Shown in pieces: positions 34,112 through 44,691 of a DNA stretch of 64,000 bases (within the stretch, counting starts at the first letter, position 1; the number at the start of each line of letters is the position of its first letter). Source of the stretch: Castellaniella caeni NBRC 101664 (GTDB lineage: Bacteria; Pseudomonadota; Gammaproteobacteria; Burkholderiales; Burkholderiaceae_B); the NCBI RefSeq assembly GCF_001592225.1, contig NZ_BCWN01000004.1, positions 146,603 through 210,602 of the forward strand. The letters are read 5' to 3'. The notes under the pieces were generated by a model that searched no databases, was not told the origin of the DNA, and saw only the letters and a program-made list of their open reading frames with translations. The position numbers and the translations under genes are program-made.

Positions 34112-37100
34112 TTACGACGCAGGCTTGACCGACTGCTGTGCCTGAGCCACCGGCACGTCCTGGATTTTTGGGTCGTCCCAGGTGCCCGTCACGTGATAGC
34201 GCAGCGTCATGGCCTTGGCCAGCGGCGTCTTGAGCAGCCACTGGGTGACGAAGGCGCCCAGCCCCACCAGCGGGTTGATGGCGATGCCGGCGGCCAGCGC
34301 CGCGCCGCTGATGTCCAGATTGGGCACGATGACGGCCTGCAGGTTGAAGGTCTTGTCGAGGATGTTGGTATCGCCTTCAAGCAAAATGGTGCCCACCGGG
34401 CCGATCACCTTGTAGTCGTGCGCCTGCACGACCCCCTGGCGCAGGCTGAGTGAGCCCAGCAGTCGGTCAAAGGGGAAACCGTCCTTGGGCAGGCCCAGCA
34501 GGCCTTGTTCGAGACGGTTGAGGCGGGTAAGCGACTGCAGGGACAGCACCTCCAGCAGCTTGGCCGTCTGCGAGCCGATCTTGAGAAAACGCCCCTTGCC
34601 CAGCTCGATCTGCAGCTGGCCTTGCAGGTCGGCCTTGTCGTGGTGCCAGGGCAGGTTGCGCCACTCGAACTGCCCCTTGAGGCTGCCCTGCCCGCCCGAC
34701 AGCATGCCGGGCCAGCCGGCCCGGGTCAGCCACTCGCCCAGGTCGCTGGCCGCGACGTCCGCCTTGAGCGTCAGCCCCCGGTCGGGGCCGCGCAGGCGCC
34801 AGACGCCCGTGCCCTGCAGCAGCGCGGCATCGTCGCCCATGCGCAGGTGGCTCAGCACCCAGTCGTGCCGTGCGCGGTCGCGCGTGCCCTCGAGCGCCAA
34901 AGCCCCCATGGCGCGGCCATAGAGGCGCAGCTCGTCGGCCTGCAGAACGATGCCCGGGATATCCAGATCGTCATCGACGACCGTCTCGTCATCCGGGTCG
35001 GCCTGCGGCAGCAGCGAATGCGAGTCGCGCGGATCGTCGCCCAGGCTCAGGCGCGCAAAGCGCCCCGACATGCGCCCCACCACCTTGCCGTCCTGCTCTT
35101 GCCACTTGAGCGTACCGGTGGTCTGCCGCGAGCGCAGATTCATCGACCACTGCTCGGCGGGCGTGCGCGTCACGCGCAGGACGGCCTGATCGAGGCGGGT
35201 GTCGAGCAGGCGCAGCTGGTCGGTCTGCAGGCTGAGCAGGGCCAGATCGGGCCACAGGGGCCTGCGCGCCGCCCCCTTGGCCACAGAAGTCTGGCCGCGG
35301 CGCGGGATCGAGAACTCGTTGACGAGGCGGTTCCAGTAGTCCAGGTCGAAGAGCGGATAGGACAGGCTCAGGCGCAGGCCGTCGGCCTGGGTGTCGGGCG
35401 CCTGGCCGATGCCGATGGCGGCCTGCTGGAAATAAGGCCCCGTCTTCTGGCCGCGCGGATGGCGCAGCGCCAGCACGACGTCGGCGCCATAGTGGACATC
35501 GAGCGTGTCGGCCTGTGCGTCCGCGTCCGACCAGCGCACCCGCAGGCTGCGCGGCTCGGTGTCGGGCTTGGCCAGAGGGGCCGGAAAATCCAGCGCCAGG
35601 CCGCGCGTGTCCGATTCGAGATCCAGCACGTAGTCGTGCCCCTGCTGTGCAAGCCGCGCCTGATAGTCCGCCGTCCCCGTGATCCGTCGCATCCCCGGCA
35701 CGCCGACGAAAGCGGCCAGGGCGGCGGACGTCACGCGCCCGTGCAAGGCCAGCCCGGACGCGCCGCTGCCGCCCAGCGCGCCGCTCACCCGCATCGGCCC
35801 GCCCAGCCAGCGCGCCTGCAGCGGCTGGGCGATCTTCACCCCGTGCTCGTCGAAGTGCAGGCTGCCGTCGATCTGCTGGAAAGCGGGCGACTGGGGCAGA
35901 AACCGCAGCGTGGCGTCTTGCAGATCGACGCGGCCCTGCACGCGGGTCTCCAGCGTATGCATCAGGGGGATGGTCAGCGACAGCGCCACGCGCCAGTCGC
36001 CCGCCCCCGTCGCCTCGTCGAACACCCCCCTGAGCATGTGCGCCAGCGGCGTCTGCCGGATGAGGCCGAGGTAGGCGCCGCCATCGGCGGCCGTCTGGCC
36101 GGAGACCTGCAAGGTAGCGTCGTGTTCAAGATCGGGGATACGCGCCCGCAGGCCGCTGAAGGCGATGGGTTGGCCCTGGATGGGCTCCATCAGGGCGCGC
36201 GAGGCCGTCAGCCGCAAATCCATGCGGTGCAGGTCCGCCGTGCCGTCCATCCGGGCCAGCAGCGGCCACAACGGCGGTGCGGCGGGCGGGCGGGCGGCGG
36301 GCGCCCCTGCGGCAGACGCGCGCTGCGCTGCGGGGGCGGGCTGCGCGGCACCAGCGTTTTGTACGGCACCGGGCTGCGCCGGCGCTTGCGGCACGAACTC
36401 GATCTGCACATCCCGGTACGGCCCCCAGACGCGAAAGTCGCCGGCCTGGGGATCCTGGGTGAAGGGGAACTCGTCCAGCTTGCCCCGCAGCAGCCAGCGG
36501 GCATCCTGCAGCGTGCCTGCCTGCAGGCCGTGTTCGAGCCAGCTGCGCGCATCGGCGTTGACTTCGCGCGGCAGATAGCGGTGGATGGCATCAAAACGGG
36601 CCCGCGCGATGGTGCCCTGAAAATCGGCCGACCCCGCCCCGCCATCGGCCAACCAGCGCCCGGCCCCCTGCAGCGCGATATCCGGGTTTTGCCACGCGAA
36701 GCGCTGAAGGTCGAGCGTCCATCGCCCGGCATGGCTCACCCGCCCCTGGGCCGACACGCTGCCGAAGTCCAGCGCATGATCGAACCAATCGGCCTGCCGC
36801 AGCCGGGCCTGATCGATACGCAGCTGGAAAGCCAGCCCGTCGGGCGGATTCTGCCGCGGGTACGGCTGTGCCTCGGGCTGCACCGGAGTCCCTGGCTGCG
36901 CCGGAGACTGTGCCTGGAGCCGGGGCTGAGGCTGAGATTGCGGTTGCGGTTGCGATTGCGGCTGCACCCGGGGCTGCGAGCCGGGACGCTCGCTTTGCGC
37001 GAGCTGCCGCCACTGATCCAGCCCGCCCTGGGCCCAGATTTCGGCGCGGGGCACCTGCAGCCCGCCCTGGACGCCCAGCGCCCACTGCAGGTTTTGCACG

Positions 37101-38071
37101 CGCATCTGCGCCGTCAGCCGTGGGGACTGCGGCGAGGCCTGGGCTTCACTTTGCAGCCAGAACCGGGCATCCAGCCGCCCATCGCCCATTTCGGGCGGCA
37201 GGTCGAGCCAGGCCCGCCAGGCCGGTGCCTGCGCCTGCGACAGGTGCAGCCAGGCGCCAAACTGCCCCAGGTGGCCCATGCCATCCCCAACCCCGGCGGC
37301 CGCCCCATCGGACGCGGCCTCGGGCGCGGGGGACGCCGCTGCCACCGCGGAGGGTGTCGGCCTCCGCGGTGGCAGCGGATCCAACAGTGAGTCGAGAGCG
37401 GTACGGTCGGACAGGCGCGCCCGCAGCGCCAGTCGCGCGGAACCCACCTCGGGTGCGGTGGCGTCGAGCGCAAGCCCCAGCCCCTGAGGCCCCTGGCGCT
37501 GCAGCACGGCCTCGACGTCGCGCAGCAGCAGTTCGGGCGCCTGGCGCACGCGGTCGTGCCAGCGCAAGGTGCTTGCGTGAAAGGCGATGCGGGGCTGCGA
37601 CAGCAACCACGAAAGCCAGGCGGGCGTGCCGCTGGATTCCGTGTCGTCGAGCACCTGCCCGAGCACCCGCAGGCGGCCATCGGGCAACCGTTCGATAGAA
37701 AGATCCATCCCGCGCACGTCGAGGCTGAGGCCGATGGGCCGCGCCGCCCCCAGGGGCAACCACTGGAATTGCGCCTGCAGCTGGGGCACCGTCAAGAGCG
37801 GCCGTCCGCGGGCATCGGCAATGTGGACGTCGCGTGCTCGCAACTGTGGACGCCAACCCCGCCAGACGAGCTGCAAGGGCCCCAGCGTGACCTGCTCGCC
37901 CAGCGCCCGGGAGGCCGCCTGGGCAATCTGCGGACGCCAGCCGTCGATGGTCGGCGCCACTGCGTAGCGCGCCACGAGCAGCGCCACCCCCAGCACGAAG
38001 TACAGGCCCACCGCGAGTACCAGCGCACGGCGCCCCCAGCGGTGAATCAAGGTTGAAATGGATTGGCGCAT
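34112..38071 (-). CDS. yhdP: YhdP family AsmA-like protein
   Basis: A 1319-residue protein with one N-terminal membrane helix (ALVLAVGLYFVLGVALLVARY) and a giant periplasmic body of repeated beta-strands. The C-terminal AsmA-like domain is recognisable (GRFLKIGSQTAKLLEVLSLQSL, then NLDISGAALAAGIAINPLVGLGAFV). E. coli YhdP acts with TamB and YdbH as a lipid-conducting bridge to the outer membrane. A Gln/Pro/Ser stretch near residue 390 is encoded by a hexanucleotide run. The ATG at 38071 is chosen because the membrane helix follows directly. It is divergent from glnE with a 134-base gap. Confidence 0.9.
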   Translation of the reverse strand: MRQSISTLIHRWGRRALVLAVGLYFVLGVALLVARYAVAPTIDGWRPQIAQAASRALGEQVTLGPLQLVWRGWRPQLRARDVHIADARGRPLLTVPQLQAQFQWLPLGAARPIGLSLDVRGMDLSIERLPDGRLRVLGQVLDDTESSGTPAWLSWLLSQPRIAFHASTLRWHDRVRQAPELLLRDVEAVLQRQGPQGLGLALDATAPEVGSARLALRARLSDRTALDSLLDPLPPRRPTPSAVAAASPAPEAASDGAAAGVGDGMGHLGQFGAWLHLSQAQAPAWRAWLDLPPEMGDGRLDARFWLQSEAQASPQSPRLTAQMRVQNLQWALGVQGGLQVPRAEIWAQGGLDQWRQLAQSERPGSQPRVQPQSQPQPQSQPQPRLQAQSPAQPGTPVQPEAQPYPRQNPPDGLAFQLRIDQARLRQADWFDHALDFGSVSAQGRVSHAGRWTLDLQRFAWQNPDIALQGAGRWLADGGAGSADFQGTIARARFDAIHRYLPREVNADARSWLEHGLQAGTLQDARWLLRGKLDEFPFTQDPQAGDFRVWGPYRDVQIEFVPQAPAQPGAVQNAGAAQPAPAAQRASAAGAPAARPPAAPPLWPLLARMDGTADLHRMDLRLTASRALMEPIQGQPIAFSGLRARIPDLEHDATLQVSGQTAADGGAYLGLIRQTPLAHMLRGVFDEATGAGDWRVALSLTIPLMHTLETRVQGRVDLQDATLRFLPQSPAFQQIDGSLHFDEHGVKIAQPLQARWLGGPMRVSGALGGSGASGLALHGRVTSAALAAFVGVPGMRRITGTADYQARLAQQGHDYVLDLESDTRGLALDFPAPLAKPDTEPRSLRVRWSDADAQADTLDVHYGADVVLALRHPRGQKTGPYFQQAAIGIGQAPDTQADGLRLSLSYPLFDLDYWNRLVNEFSIPRRGQTSVAKGAARRPLWPDLALLSLQTDQLRLLDTRLDQAVLRVTRTPAEQWSMNLRSRQTTGTLKWQEQDGKVVGRMSGRFARLSLGDDPRDSHSLLPQADPDDETVVDDDLDIPGIVLQADELRLYGRAMGALALEGTRDRARHDWVLSHLRMGDDAALLQGTGVWRLRGPDRGLTLKADVAASDLGEWLTRAGWPGMLSGGQGSLKGQFEWRNLPWHHDKADLQGQLQIELGKGRFLKIGSQTAKLLEVLSLQSLTRLNRLEQGLLGLPKDGFPFDRLLGSLSLRQGVVQAHDYKVIGPVGTILLEGDTNILDKTFNLQAVIVPNLDISGAALAAGIAINPLVGLGAFVTQWLLKTPLAKAMTLRYHVTGTWDDPKIQDVPVAQAQQSVKPAS
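36936..36965 (-). repeat. hexanucleotide tandem run inside yhdP
   Basis: Five near-identical units GATTGC/GGTTGC/GGCTGC in a row, continuing a more diverged (CTGAGG)-type stretch. It encodes the in-frame QPQSQPQPQS region of YhdP. Copy-number change would keep the frame. Confidence 0.7.
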
Positions 38072-38205
38072 GCCAGGTTTTGCGTTATGTTTGAGCCCCT
38101 GCCAGCCTGGTCTCGGCGGACCGGGCACCCCGTGTGGTTCATGCGTTCGGACGGATGAGACAAGCAGACGGGACACCGCCTCAGCAAACTGCAAACCAAA
38201 CAACA

Positions 38206-40980
38206 ATGCCCAGCGCCATTATATTAGAGCCCGCCTTGCAATGGTCCGGCGTACTGCGCCGCCATCTGGCCGCGCATCCCCAGGATCAGGGTCGCCTCAT
38301 TGCCGACAGCGTCGAGCCGCTGACGCGCAAGACCCTGCAGCAGTGGTACGAGCAGGCGCTGGCGCACGACCCGGCGCCCGAGCGCGCCCCCCTGCAGCGC
38401 GCGCTGCGGCAGCTGCGCCTGCGCGTGTTCCACACCCTGATGGTGCGCGACCTGGCCGGCCTGGCGCCGCTGCACGAGGTGGTGGCCGCCATGTCGGCGC
38501 TGGCCGATCTGGCCGTGGGGCAGGCCTACGCCTGCGCCATGCGCACGCTGATGGAAACCCACGGCACGCCGCGCCATCCCGAGACCGGCGCCCCGCAGGA
38601 CATGCTGATCCTGGGCATGGGCAAGCTGGGCGGCAAAGAACTCAACGTCTCGTCGGACATCGACCTCATCATGCTGTACGACGAGGAAGGCGAAACCGAC
38701 GGGCGGCGGCGCATCAGCCACCACGAGTTCTACGGCAAAGTCTGCCGCCTCATGATGCCGATCCTGTCCGAACTCGATGCCGACGGCTACGTCTTTCGCA
38801 CCGATCTGCGGCTGCGCCCGGACGGCGACAGCGGGCCGCTCGCCTGGAGCCTGGCCGCGCTGGAAAACTATCTGGTCGCCCAGGGCCGCGAATGGGAACG
38901 CTACGCCTGGCTCAAGGCCAGGCTCATCCCCTGCCCGCTGTTCGACGACACCCATTTCACGCGCCAGGGGCAGGCACTCGAATCCCTGCGCCGCCCCTTC
39001 GTCTACCGCAAATACTTCGACTTCGACGCGCTCTCGGCCCTGCGCGGCCTGCGCGAGCGCATCCGCCAAGACTGGCAGCGGCGCGCCAGCGCGCGTCACG
39101 GGGTGGACACCCAACACAATATCAAGCTGGGCGAAGGCGGCATCCGCGAGGTGGAATTCGTCATTCAGCTCAACCAGCTGATCCGCGGCGGGCGCCAACC
39201 CTCGCTGCAGCAACGCAACCTGCTGGCCGCCCTGCGCAAGCAGCACCGGGCCGGCATTCTGGACGACGCGCAGGCCAGGGGGCTGGAAGACGCCTACTGC
39301 TTTCTGCGGCGGCTCGAACACCGCCTGCAATACCGCGAGGACGAACAGACCCACCTGCTGCCGCGTGACCCCAGCGGCATGGCGGCCCTGGCGCAGGCCA
39401 TGGGTCATGCGGACATGGCCAGTTTCCAGGCCGTCCTCGAACGCCACCGGGCCTACGTCGCCCACTGTTTCCAGGATGCCTTCCGCATCGCGGGCATGGG
39501 CGGCGAGGCCCCGGCGCAAGACCTGGAAGAAGTCATCGAAGCCCTGCCCGCAGGCAATCTGTCCGACGAACAGGCGCGCGACATGCAGACGCACATCGAC
39601 CACCTGCTCGACAGCCACCGCATCCAGAGCCTGCCGCGCGTCAGCCAGGAACGGCTGCAGGCCCTGCTGCCCGGCCTGGTGCGGGCAGCCACCCAGACGG
39701 ACAACCCGCCCGGCACCCTGCTGCGCCTGCTCGACCTCGTCGAGCACATCGCCCAGCGCAGCGCCTACCTGGCGCTGCTGGCCGAATACCCCGAAACCCT
39801 GGCGCGCGTGGCGCGCATCGTCAGCGCCAGCCCCTGGGCCTCGCAATACCTCACGCGCTACCCGTTGCTGCTCGACAGCTTGATCGAATGGCGCAGCCTG
39901 ATGGAGGCGCCCGACTTCCCGGCGCTGGCCGAACAGCTGCGCACCGACCTGGACGCCTGCGTGCTGCCCGACGGGCAGCCCGACGTCGAGCAGCAGATGA
40001 ACCTGATGCGCGACGTACAGCACCAGGTGACATTCCAGCTGCTGGCGCAAGATCTGGAAAACACGATTTCCGTCGAGGGCTTGGCCGACCATCTTTCGGC
40101 ACTGGCCGACCTGATGCTGGCCGAGGCCATCCACCGGGTGTGGCCGCAGGTGCTGCCGCGCGAGCGGCGCGCCAACCCCGGCACACCCCACTTCGCCATC
40201 ATCGCGTACGGCAAGCTGGGCGGCAAAGAGATCGGCTACGCCTCCGACCTCGATCTGGTCTTTCTGTACGACGACCCCGACCAAGAGGCGGGCGAACGCT
40301 ACGCCAAGCTGGGGCGGCGGGTGGCCTCGTGGCTCGCCACCCTCACGTCCTCGGGTCGGCTGTACGAAATCGACCTGCGCCTGCGCCCCGACGGCGACGC
40401 GGGGCTGCTGGCCCTGCCCATCGACGCCTTCGAGCACTACCAGCTCAAGCAGGCCTGGCCCTGGGAACACCAGGCGCTCACCCGCGCCCGCTTCGTCGCG
40501 GGCGACCCCGCCATCGGGGCGCGCTTCGAGGCCTTTCGCCAACGGATTCTGCTCATGCCGCGCGACATCGAGGCCTTGCGCCGCGAAGTGCTGTCCATGC
40601 GCGACAAAATCTCGCAGGGCCACCCCAACCGCAGCGCCGACTTCGACATCAAGCACGACCGCGGCGGCATGGTCGATATCGAATTCATCACGCAGTTCCT
40701 GGTGCTCAGCCAGTCGGCGGCGCATCCTGAGTTGTTGGGGAATCTGGGGAACATTGCGCTGCTGGGGCTGGCGGCACAGGCGGGCCTGATCCCGGTGGTG
40801 CTGGCGGCCGATGTAGCGGACGCTTACCGGGTGTTCCGACGGCGGCAGCATGCGTTGCGGCTGCAGGGGGCGGAAAAGGCACGCGTGCCCGCCAGTGAAC
40901 TGGTGCGGGAACGGGATGCGGTGCGGCAGTTGTGGGGGGTGGCGCTAGAGGGGGGCTGTCCTGGGCGATGTAATCCATGA
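38206..40980 (+). CDS. glnE: bifunctional glutamine synthetase adenylyltransferase/deadenylylase
   Basis: A 924-residue two-headed nucleotidyltransferase. The N-terminal (deadenylylating) domain has [18 protein letters not shown] with the metal Asp pair D151/D153; the C-terminal (adenylylating) domain has [18 protein letters not shown] with D681/D683; each is followed by an R-x-x-P-D-G-D motif. It tunes glutamine synthetase under PII control. The last residues, GGCPGRCNP, are not family-like: they are read from the antisense of a broken toxin gene, so the natural end has been replaced. The loss is only a few residues, so activity is probably kept. Confidence 0.93.
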   Translation: MPSAIILEPALQWSGVLRRHLAAHPQDQGRLIADSVEPLTRKTLQQWYEQALAHDPAPERAPLQRALRQLRLRVFHTLMVRDLAGLAPLHEVVAAMSALADLAVGQAYACAMRTLMETHGTPRHPETGAPQDMLILGMGKLGGKELNVSSDIDLIMLYDEEGETDGRRRISHHEFYGKVCRLMMPILSELDADGYVFRTDLRLRPDGDSGPLAWSLAALENYLVAQGREWERYAWLKARLIPCPLFDDTHFTRQGQALESLRRPFVYRKYFDFDALSALRGLRERIRQDWQRRASARHGVDTQHNIKLGEGGIREVEFVIQLNQLIRGGRQPSLQQRNLLAALRKQHRAGILDDAQARGLEDAYCFLRRLEHRLQYREDEQTHLLPRDPSGMAALAQAMGHADMASFQAVLERHRAYVAHCFQDAFRIAGMGGEAPAQDLEEVIEALPAGNLSDEQARDMQTHIDHLLDSHRIQSLPRVSQERLQALLPGLVRAATQTDNPPGTLLRLLDLVEHIAQRSAYLALLAEYPETLARVARIVSASPWASQYLTRYPLLLDSLIEWRSLMEAPDFPALAEQLRTDLDACVLPDGQPDVEQQMNLMRDVQHQVTFQLLAQDLENTISVEGLADHLSALADLMLAEAIHRVWPQVLPRERRANPGTPHFAIIAYGKLGGKEIGYASDLDLVFLYDDPDQEAGERYAKLGRRVASWLATLTSSGRLYEIDLRLRPDGDAGLLALPIDAFEHYQLKQAWPWEHQALTRARFVAGDPAIGARFEAFRQRILLMPRDIEALRREVLSMRDKISQGHPNRSADFDIKHDRGGMVDIEFITQFLVLSQSAAHPELLGNLGNIALLGLAAQAGLIPVVLAADVADAYRVFRRRQHALRLQGAEKARVPASELVRERDAVRQLWGVALEGGCPGRCNP

Positions 40981-41047
40981 TCACAATACGGTCAGCCCGC
41001 GCCTCGGGACGCCACACCACCCGCACGGGCTTGGCCGCGCCGCTCAT
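40952..41047 (-). pseudogene. RelE/ParE toxin, 5' fragment
   Basis: Thirty-two codons beginning MSGAAKPVRVVWRPEARADR and reaching DYIAQDSP, which is the first helix of RelE/ParE-type toxins (typically about 95 residues). After that the reading continues as meaningless antisense of glnE, so the rest of the toxin is missing. The start overlaps the antitoxin stop by 4 bases as in a working pair. It overlaps the 3' end of glnE by 29 bases in antisense. Confidence 0.75.
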
Positions 41048-41496
41048 TGCATGGCCTTGGCCCGCAAGGCGGCGCGGCGCTTGGCAAATTCGGCCTTCAT
41101 GTCGTCGTTGGAGATCGAGGGCCGGGGATCGTTGCGGCTGGCCTCAACCTTGCCTCGCAGCCACTCATCGTAGGCGGCGGCTTCATGGGCACGGCGCATC
41201 CGCTCGGCCGCATCCGGGCGTTTGGGAGTTGAGGCTTTCGGGGACTCTGGCGAGTAGTTCGCCGCGTCCACCTGGTAGCGATTCAGGCCCATGTCCTTCA
41301 AGTAGCTGGCCAGCGTCTCGAAACGTCGCCACACGCGCACCGGGCCGCGCTTGACGGCAATGGCCCGCTCCGTCATGCCGTACTGCACCACGACGCCCCA
41401 GCCGCCAGGCTGACCGATCACCGTTGCACTGCGCACGGCTCCGGCCTCAACCAGGCGCGTGAGCGTGTGGTGGTCGATGGTTTCAGAGGTAGACAT
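41044..41496 (-). CDS. putative antitoxin of a broken ParE-type module (stability determinant)
   Basis: A 150-residue hydrophilic protein that I recognise only as the partner type found upstream of ParE-like toxins in Alcaligenaceae. The N-terminal half, DHHTLTRLVEAGAVRSATVIGQ through VQYGMTERAIAVKRG (residues 8-50), looks like a DNA-binding or dimerisation module. The C-terminal half, RMRRAHEAAAYDEWLRGKVEASRNDPRPSISNDD, ends in the toxin-binding helix pattern seen in ParD-type antitoxins. Its toxin is truncated, so it is an orphan antitoxin that may still protect against related toxins. GAAGGG lies about 7 bases before the ATG. Confidence 0.6.
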   Translation of the reverse strand: MSTSETIDHHTLTRLVEAGAVRSATVIGQPGGWGVVVQYGMTERAIAVKRGPVRVWRRFETLASYLKDMGLNRYQVDAANYSPESPKASTPKRPDAAERMRRAHEAAAYDEWLRGKVEASRNDPRPSISNDDMKAEFAKRRAALRAKAMQ

Positions 41497-41671
41497 AAAA
41501 CACCCTTCGGGAAATCACTTAACAGCTAGTATTGTGCTCGAACAGTAGATATTTGGGAACCGTGCTATGCGTCATGGCTGCGGCCCCCTCTGTCACACCA
41601 CAAGTCCGCTGAGTTGATTTGAATTGAGAGATCGGCCTTGTCGCCAATGCCCCCGGCCTCGCGTTCCGGAT

Positions 41672-41806
41672 GCCCCCCATTTCCAGCAAGGCACGATAGA
41701 AACGGCGACGGGCAGTGGAAAAGGCTTGCGTATCGCGGCGTTCGTCAGCGGTCTCCAGTTCCTGCATCGCATTGTGCAATCGGGCCGCCTGTTCCTGGTT
41801 CTCATG
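41672..41806 (-). pseudogene. fragment resembling a GntR/FCD regulator
   Basis: An open stretch reads HENQEQAARLHNAMQELE, then DERRDTQAFSTARRRFYRALLEMGG. The spacing of D-T-Q-A-F and R-F-Y-R-A-L-L-E resembles the central helices of FCD effector domains (D-x-x-F-x-x-x-x-x-x-F-H-x-x-L). The reading loses sense at both ends and there is no start with a ribosome site. It probably represents about 45 residues of a lost regulator gene. It abuts, in opposite orientation, a fragment of a binding-protein gene. Confidence 0.35.
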
Positions 41807-41958
41807 GCCGCATGATCAACAGCGTGTATCTGGCGCAAGTCAAGACCCCCGCAGAATCGAAAGGCAAATGGGACTATTACAAGATCCTGAAGACCATGCC
41901 GGGCGAACAGGTGTACACCACACCAGAAGAATCGACTTGCCCCATCTGGAAGCAATAA
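41803..41958 (+). pseudogene. C-terminal fragment of a branched-chain amino-acid-type binding protein
   Basis: The 51 codons read HGRMINSVYLAQVKTPAESK, then KWDYYKILKTMPGEQ and STCPIWKQ before a TAA stop. This is the conserved C-terminus of LivK/UrtA-like periplasmic binding proteins (D-G-R-x-x-x-x-x-Y-L-x-x-V-K-x-P-x-E-S-K-x-x-W-D-Y-Y). The remaining 350 or so residues are absent, so it is a remnant. Confidence 0.65.
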
Positions 41959-41988
41959 GCACTGCGCTGCAGCCAGCTGCGTAGGCGC

Positions 41989-42024
41989 AAAAAGGGGGCA
42001 GATGAAAATTCCATCGCCCCCTTT
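41989..42024 (-). terminator. Rho-independent terminator after clpB
   Basis: On the minus strand AAAGGGGGCGATG pairs with CATC-T-GCCCCCTTT across a GAATTTT loop (one bulged base), followed by TT. The stem has 13 bp. It lies 31 bases beyond the clpB stop. Confidence 0.9.
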
Positions 42025-42054
42025 GTCCGACTGAGCCAACAGGCAGGTCGCGAT

Positions 42055-44646
42055 TTACTGCAAGGTGCGCTCAAAGACGAAGTGCTCGCCGTCCCAATCG
42101 ACGGGAACCACGTCGCGCGGGCCGAACTGGCCTTCGAGAATGAGCCGCGCCACCGGGTTCTCGACATACTGCTGGATGGCGCGCTTCAGGGGCCGGGCGC
42201 CGAACACCGGGTCGTACCCCACCCGGGCCAGTTCCTTGACCGCCGCCTCGGTGACCTCCAGGCGCATGTCCTGCTGCGCCAGACGTTCGGCCAGCCGCTT
42301 GAGCTGGATGCGGGCAATCGGCGCAATGTGGCTGGCATCCAGGCCGTGGAACACCACGATCTCGTCGATGCGGTTGAGGAATTCGGGCCGGAACGCCGTC
42401 TTCAGTTCGTCGCGAATGACTTCCTTGACCACGTCGTACGGCTGGTCGGTCATGTTCTGGATGTGCTGCGAGCCGATGTTGGACGTCATGATGACCACCG
42501 TGTTGCGGAAGTCCACCGTGCGCCCCTGGCCATCGGTCAGGCGGCCATCGTCGAGCACCTGCAGCAGCACGTTGAAGACGTCCGGGTGCGCCTTCTCGAT
42601 CTCGTCGAGCAGGATCACGCTATAGGGCTTGCGCCGCACGGCCTCGGTGAGATAGCCGCCCTGCTCGTAGCCCACGTAGCCCGGCGGCGCCCCGATGAGA
42701 CGCGCCACCGAGTGCTTTTCCATGAATTCGCTCATGTCGATGCGCACCAGATGGCTGTCGGAATCGAACAGGAAGCGCGCCAGCGCCTTGGTGAGTTCGG
42801 TCTTGCCCACGCCCGTGGGGCCCAGGAACAAAAACGAGCCGTACGGGCGGTTGGGGTCGGCCAGGCCGGCACGCGAGCGGCGGATGGCTTCGGACACCAG
42901 GCGAACGGCCTCGTCCTGCCCCACGACACGCTCGTGCAGCACGGCCTCCATGCCCAGCAGCTTGGCGCGCTCGCCCTGCATCATGCGCGACACGGGGATG
43001 CCCGTGGCGCGCGACACGACTTCGGCGATTTCTTCGGCGCCCACCTGGGTGCGCAAGAGGCGCGGCTTGCCGGACTCGCTTTCCTTGGGGGCCGATTCGG
43101 CCGCCTTCAGGCGCGCTTCGAGTTCGGGCAGGCGCCCGTACTGCAGTTCGGCCAGCTTGTCGTACTGGCCCTTGCGCTGCAGCTCGGCCATCTCGGCGCG
43201 CACCTGGTCGATTTCTTCCTTGACGGCCTGCGACCCCTGCACCACTGCTTTTTCGGCTTTCCAGACCTCTTCATAGTCGTTGTATTCGCGCTGCAGGGCC
43301 TCGAGTTCTTCTTCGATGGCCTTCAGACGCCGCTCGGAGGCCTCGTCGGTATCCTTGCGCACGGCTTCGCGCTCGATCTTCAGCTGAATGATGCGCCGGT
43401 CGAGCTTGTCCATCACCTCGGGCTTGGAGTCGATTTCCATGCGGATGCGCGCCGCCGCCTCGTCGATGAGGTCGATGGCCTTGTCGGGCAAGAAGCGATC
43501 GGTGATGTAACGGTGCGAGAGTTCGGCCGCGGCCACGATGGCCGGATCGGTGATCTGCACGCCATGGTGCAGTTCATAGCGTTCTTGCAGGCCGCGCAAG
43601 ATGGCGATGGTGGACTCGACGTTGGGCTCGTCCACCAGCACCTTCTGAAAGCGGCGTTCGAGCGCGGCGTCCTTCTCGATGTACTGGCGGTATTCGTCGA
43701 GCGTGGTGGCGCCCACGCAGTGCAGCTCACCGCGCGAGAGCGCCGGCTTGAGCATATTGCCGGCGTCCATAGCGCCTTCGGCCTTGCCCGCGCCCACCAT
43801 GGTGTGCAGCTCGTCGATGAAGACGATGGTCTGGCCTGAATCCTGCGACAGTTCTTTGAGTACGGCCTTCAGGCGTTCTTCGAATTCGCCGCGGTACTTG
43901 GCCCCGGCCAGCAGGCCCGCGAGGTCGAGCGCCAGGATGCGCTTGCCTTTGAGCGTTTCGGGCACTTCGCCATTGACGATGCGCTGGGCCAGGCCTTCGA
44001 CGATGGCGGTCTTGCCCACGCCCGGTTCGCCGATGAGCACGGGGTTGTTCTTGGTGCGGCGCTGCAGGATCTGGATGGTGCGGCGGATTTCGTCGTCGCG
44101 CCCGATGACGGGGTCAAGCTTGCCTTCGCGCGCCCGGGCGGTGAGATCGAGCGTGTATTTCTTGAGCGCCTGGCGATTGTCTTCGTCGTCGGCCCCCGAC
44201 ACGCTGGCCCCGCCACGCACCGCCTCGATGGCGGCCTCAAGGGCCTTGCGCTGCAGGCCCGCCTCACGCAGCGCGCGGCCCACCTCGCCCTTGTCGTCGG
44301 CCAGGGCCAGCAGATAGAGCTCGCTGGCAATGTAGGTGTCACCACGCTGACCGGCTTCTTTGTCGGTGCGTGCCAGCGCAGCCTGCAAGTCGCGCCCCGC
44401 CTGGATATTACCTTCGGTGCCTTCTACCGTGGGCAGCGCCTTGAGCTGGCGGTCGAGCTCGGCCTGCAGGCGCGGCACGGCCACGCCCGCGCGCGCCAGC
44501 AGGCTGGACGAGCCGCTGTCGGTGTCGGCCAGCAAGGCCAGCAGCAGGTGGACGTTTTCGATATAGGGGTGATCGTGGCGCACCGCGAGGCTCTGGGCAT
44601 CGGCCAGCGCCTGCTGGAACTTGGTCGTCAGTTTGTCAAATCGCAT
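42055..44646 (-). CDS. clpB: ATP-dependent disaggregase ClpB
   Basis: An 863-residue Hsp100 protein. The Clp N-domain ([18 protein letters not shown]) is followed by the first AAA module with Walker [14 protein letters not shown], a coiled-coil middle domain at about residues 410-530, and the second AAA module with Walker [16 protein letters not shown] and FLDEIEK-like Walker B ([13 protein letters not shown]). The middle domain marks it as ClpB rather than ClpA or ClpC. It rescues aggregated proteins with DnaK. A near-consensus heat-shock promoter lies 46-73 bases upstream and a terminator follows. Confidence 0.97.
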   Translation of the reverse strand: MRFDKLTTKFQQALADAQSLAVRHDHPYIENVHLLLALLADTDSGSSSLLARAGVAVPRLQAELDRQLKALPTVEGTEGNIQAGRDLQAALARTDKEAGQRGDTYIASELYLLALADDKGEVGRALREAGLQRKALEAAIEAVRGGASVSGADDEDNRQALKKYTLDLTARAREGKLDPVIGRDDEIRRTIQILQRRTKNNPVLIGEPGVGKTAIVEGLAQRIVNGEVPETLKGKRILALDLAGLLAGAKYRGEFEERLKAVLKELSQDSGQTIVFIDELHTMVGAGKAEGAMDAGNMLKPALSRGELHCVGATTLDEYRQYIEKDAALERRFQKVLVDEPNVESTIAILRGLQERYELHHGVQITDPAIVAAAELSHRYITDRFLPDKAIDLIDEAAARIRMEIDSKPEVMDKLDRRIIQLKIEREAVRKDTDEASERRLKAIEEELEALQREYNDYEEVWKAEKAVVQGSQAVKEEIDQVRAEMAELQRKGQYDKLAELQYGRLPELEARLKAAESAPKESESGKPRLLRTQVGAEEIAEVVSRATGIPVSRMMQGERAKLLGMEAVLHERVVGQDEAVRLVSEAIRRSRAGLADPNRPYGSFLFLGPTGVGKTELTKALARFLFDSDSHLVRIDMSEFMEKHSVARLIGAPPGYVGYEQGGYLTEAVRRKPYSVILLDEIEKAHPDVFNVLLQVLDDGRLTDGQGRTVDFRNTVVIMTSNIGSQHIQNMTDQPYDVVKEVIRDELKTAFRPEFLNRIDEIVVFHGLDASHIAPIARIQLKRLAERLAQQDMRLEVTEAAVKELARVGYDPVFGARPLKRAIQQYVENPVARLILEGQFGPRDVVPVDWDGEHFVFERTLQ

Positions 44647-44691
44647 GAGTGATCCCTTAGTGGGAGGGGGCATCACGCCCCGATATTCGAT

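Noticed and set aside
34505..37390. A 961-codon open reading on the plus strand
   Set aside because: Antisense of yhdP; low-complexity Arg/Gln/Pro composition typical of a shadow frame.
38224..40851. An 875-codon open reading on the minus strand
   Set aside because: Antisense of glnE, whose two catalytic domains are unambiguous.
41593..42039. A 148-codon minus-strand reading
   Set aside because: It spans the clpB terminator and both gene fragments without any family resemblance.
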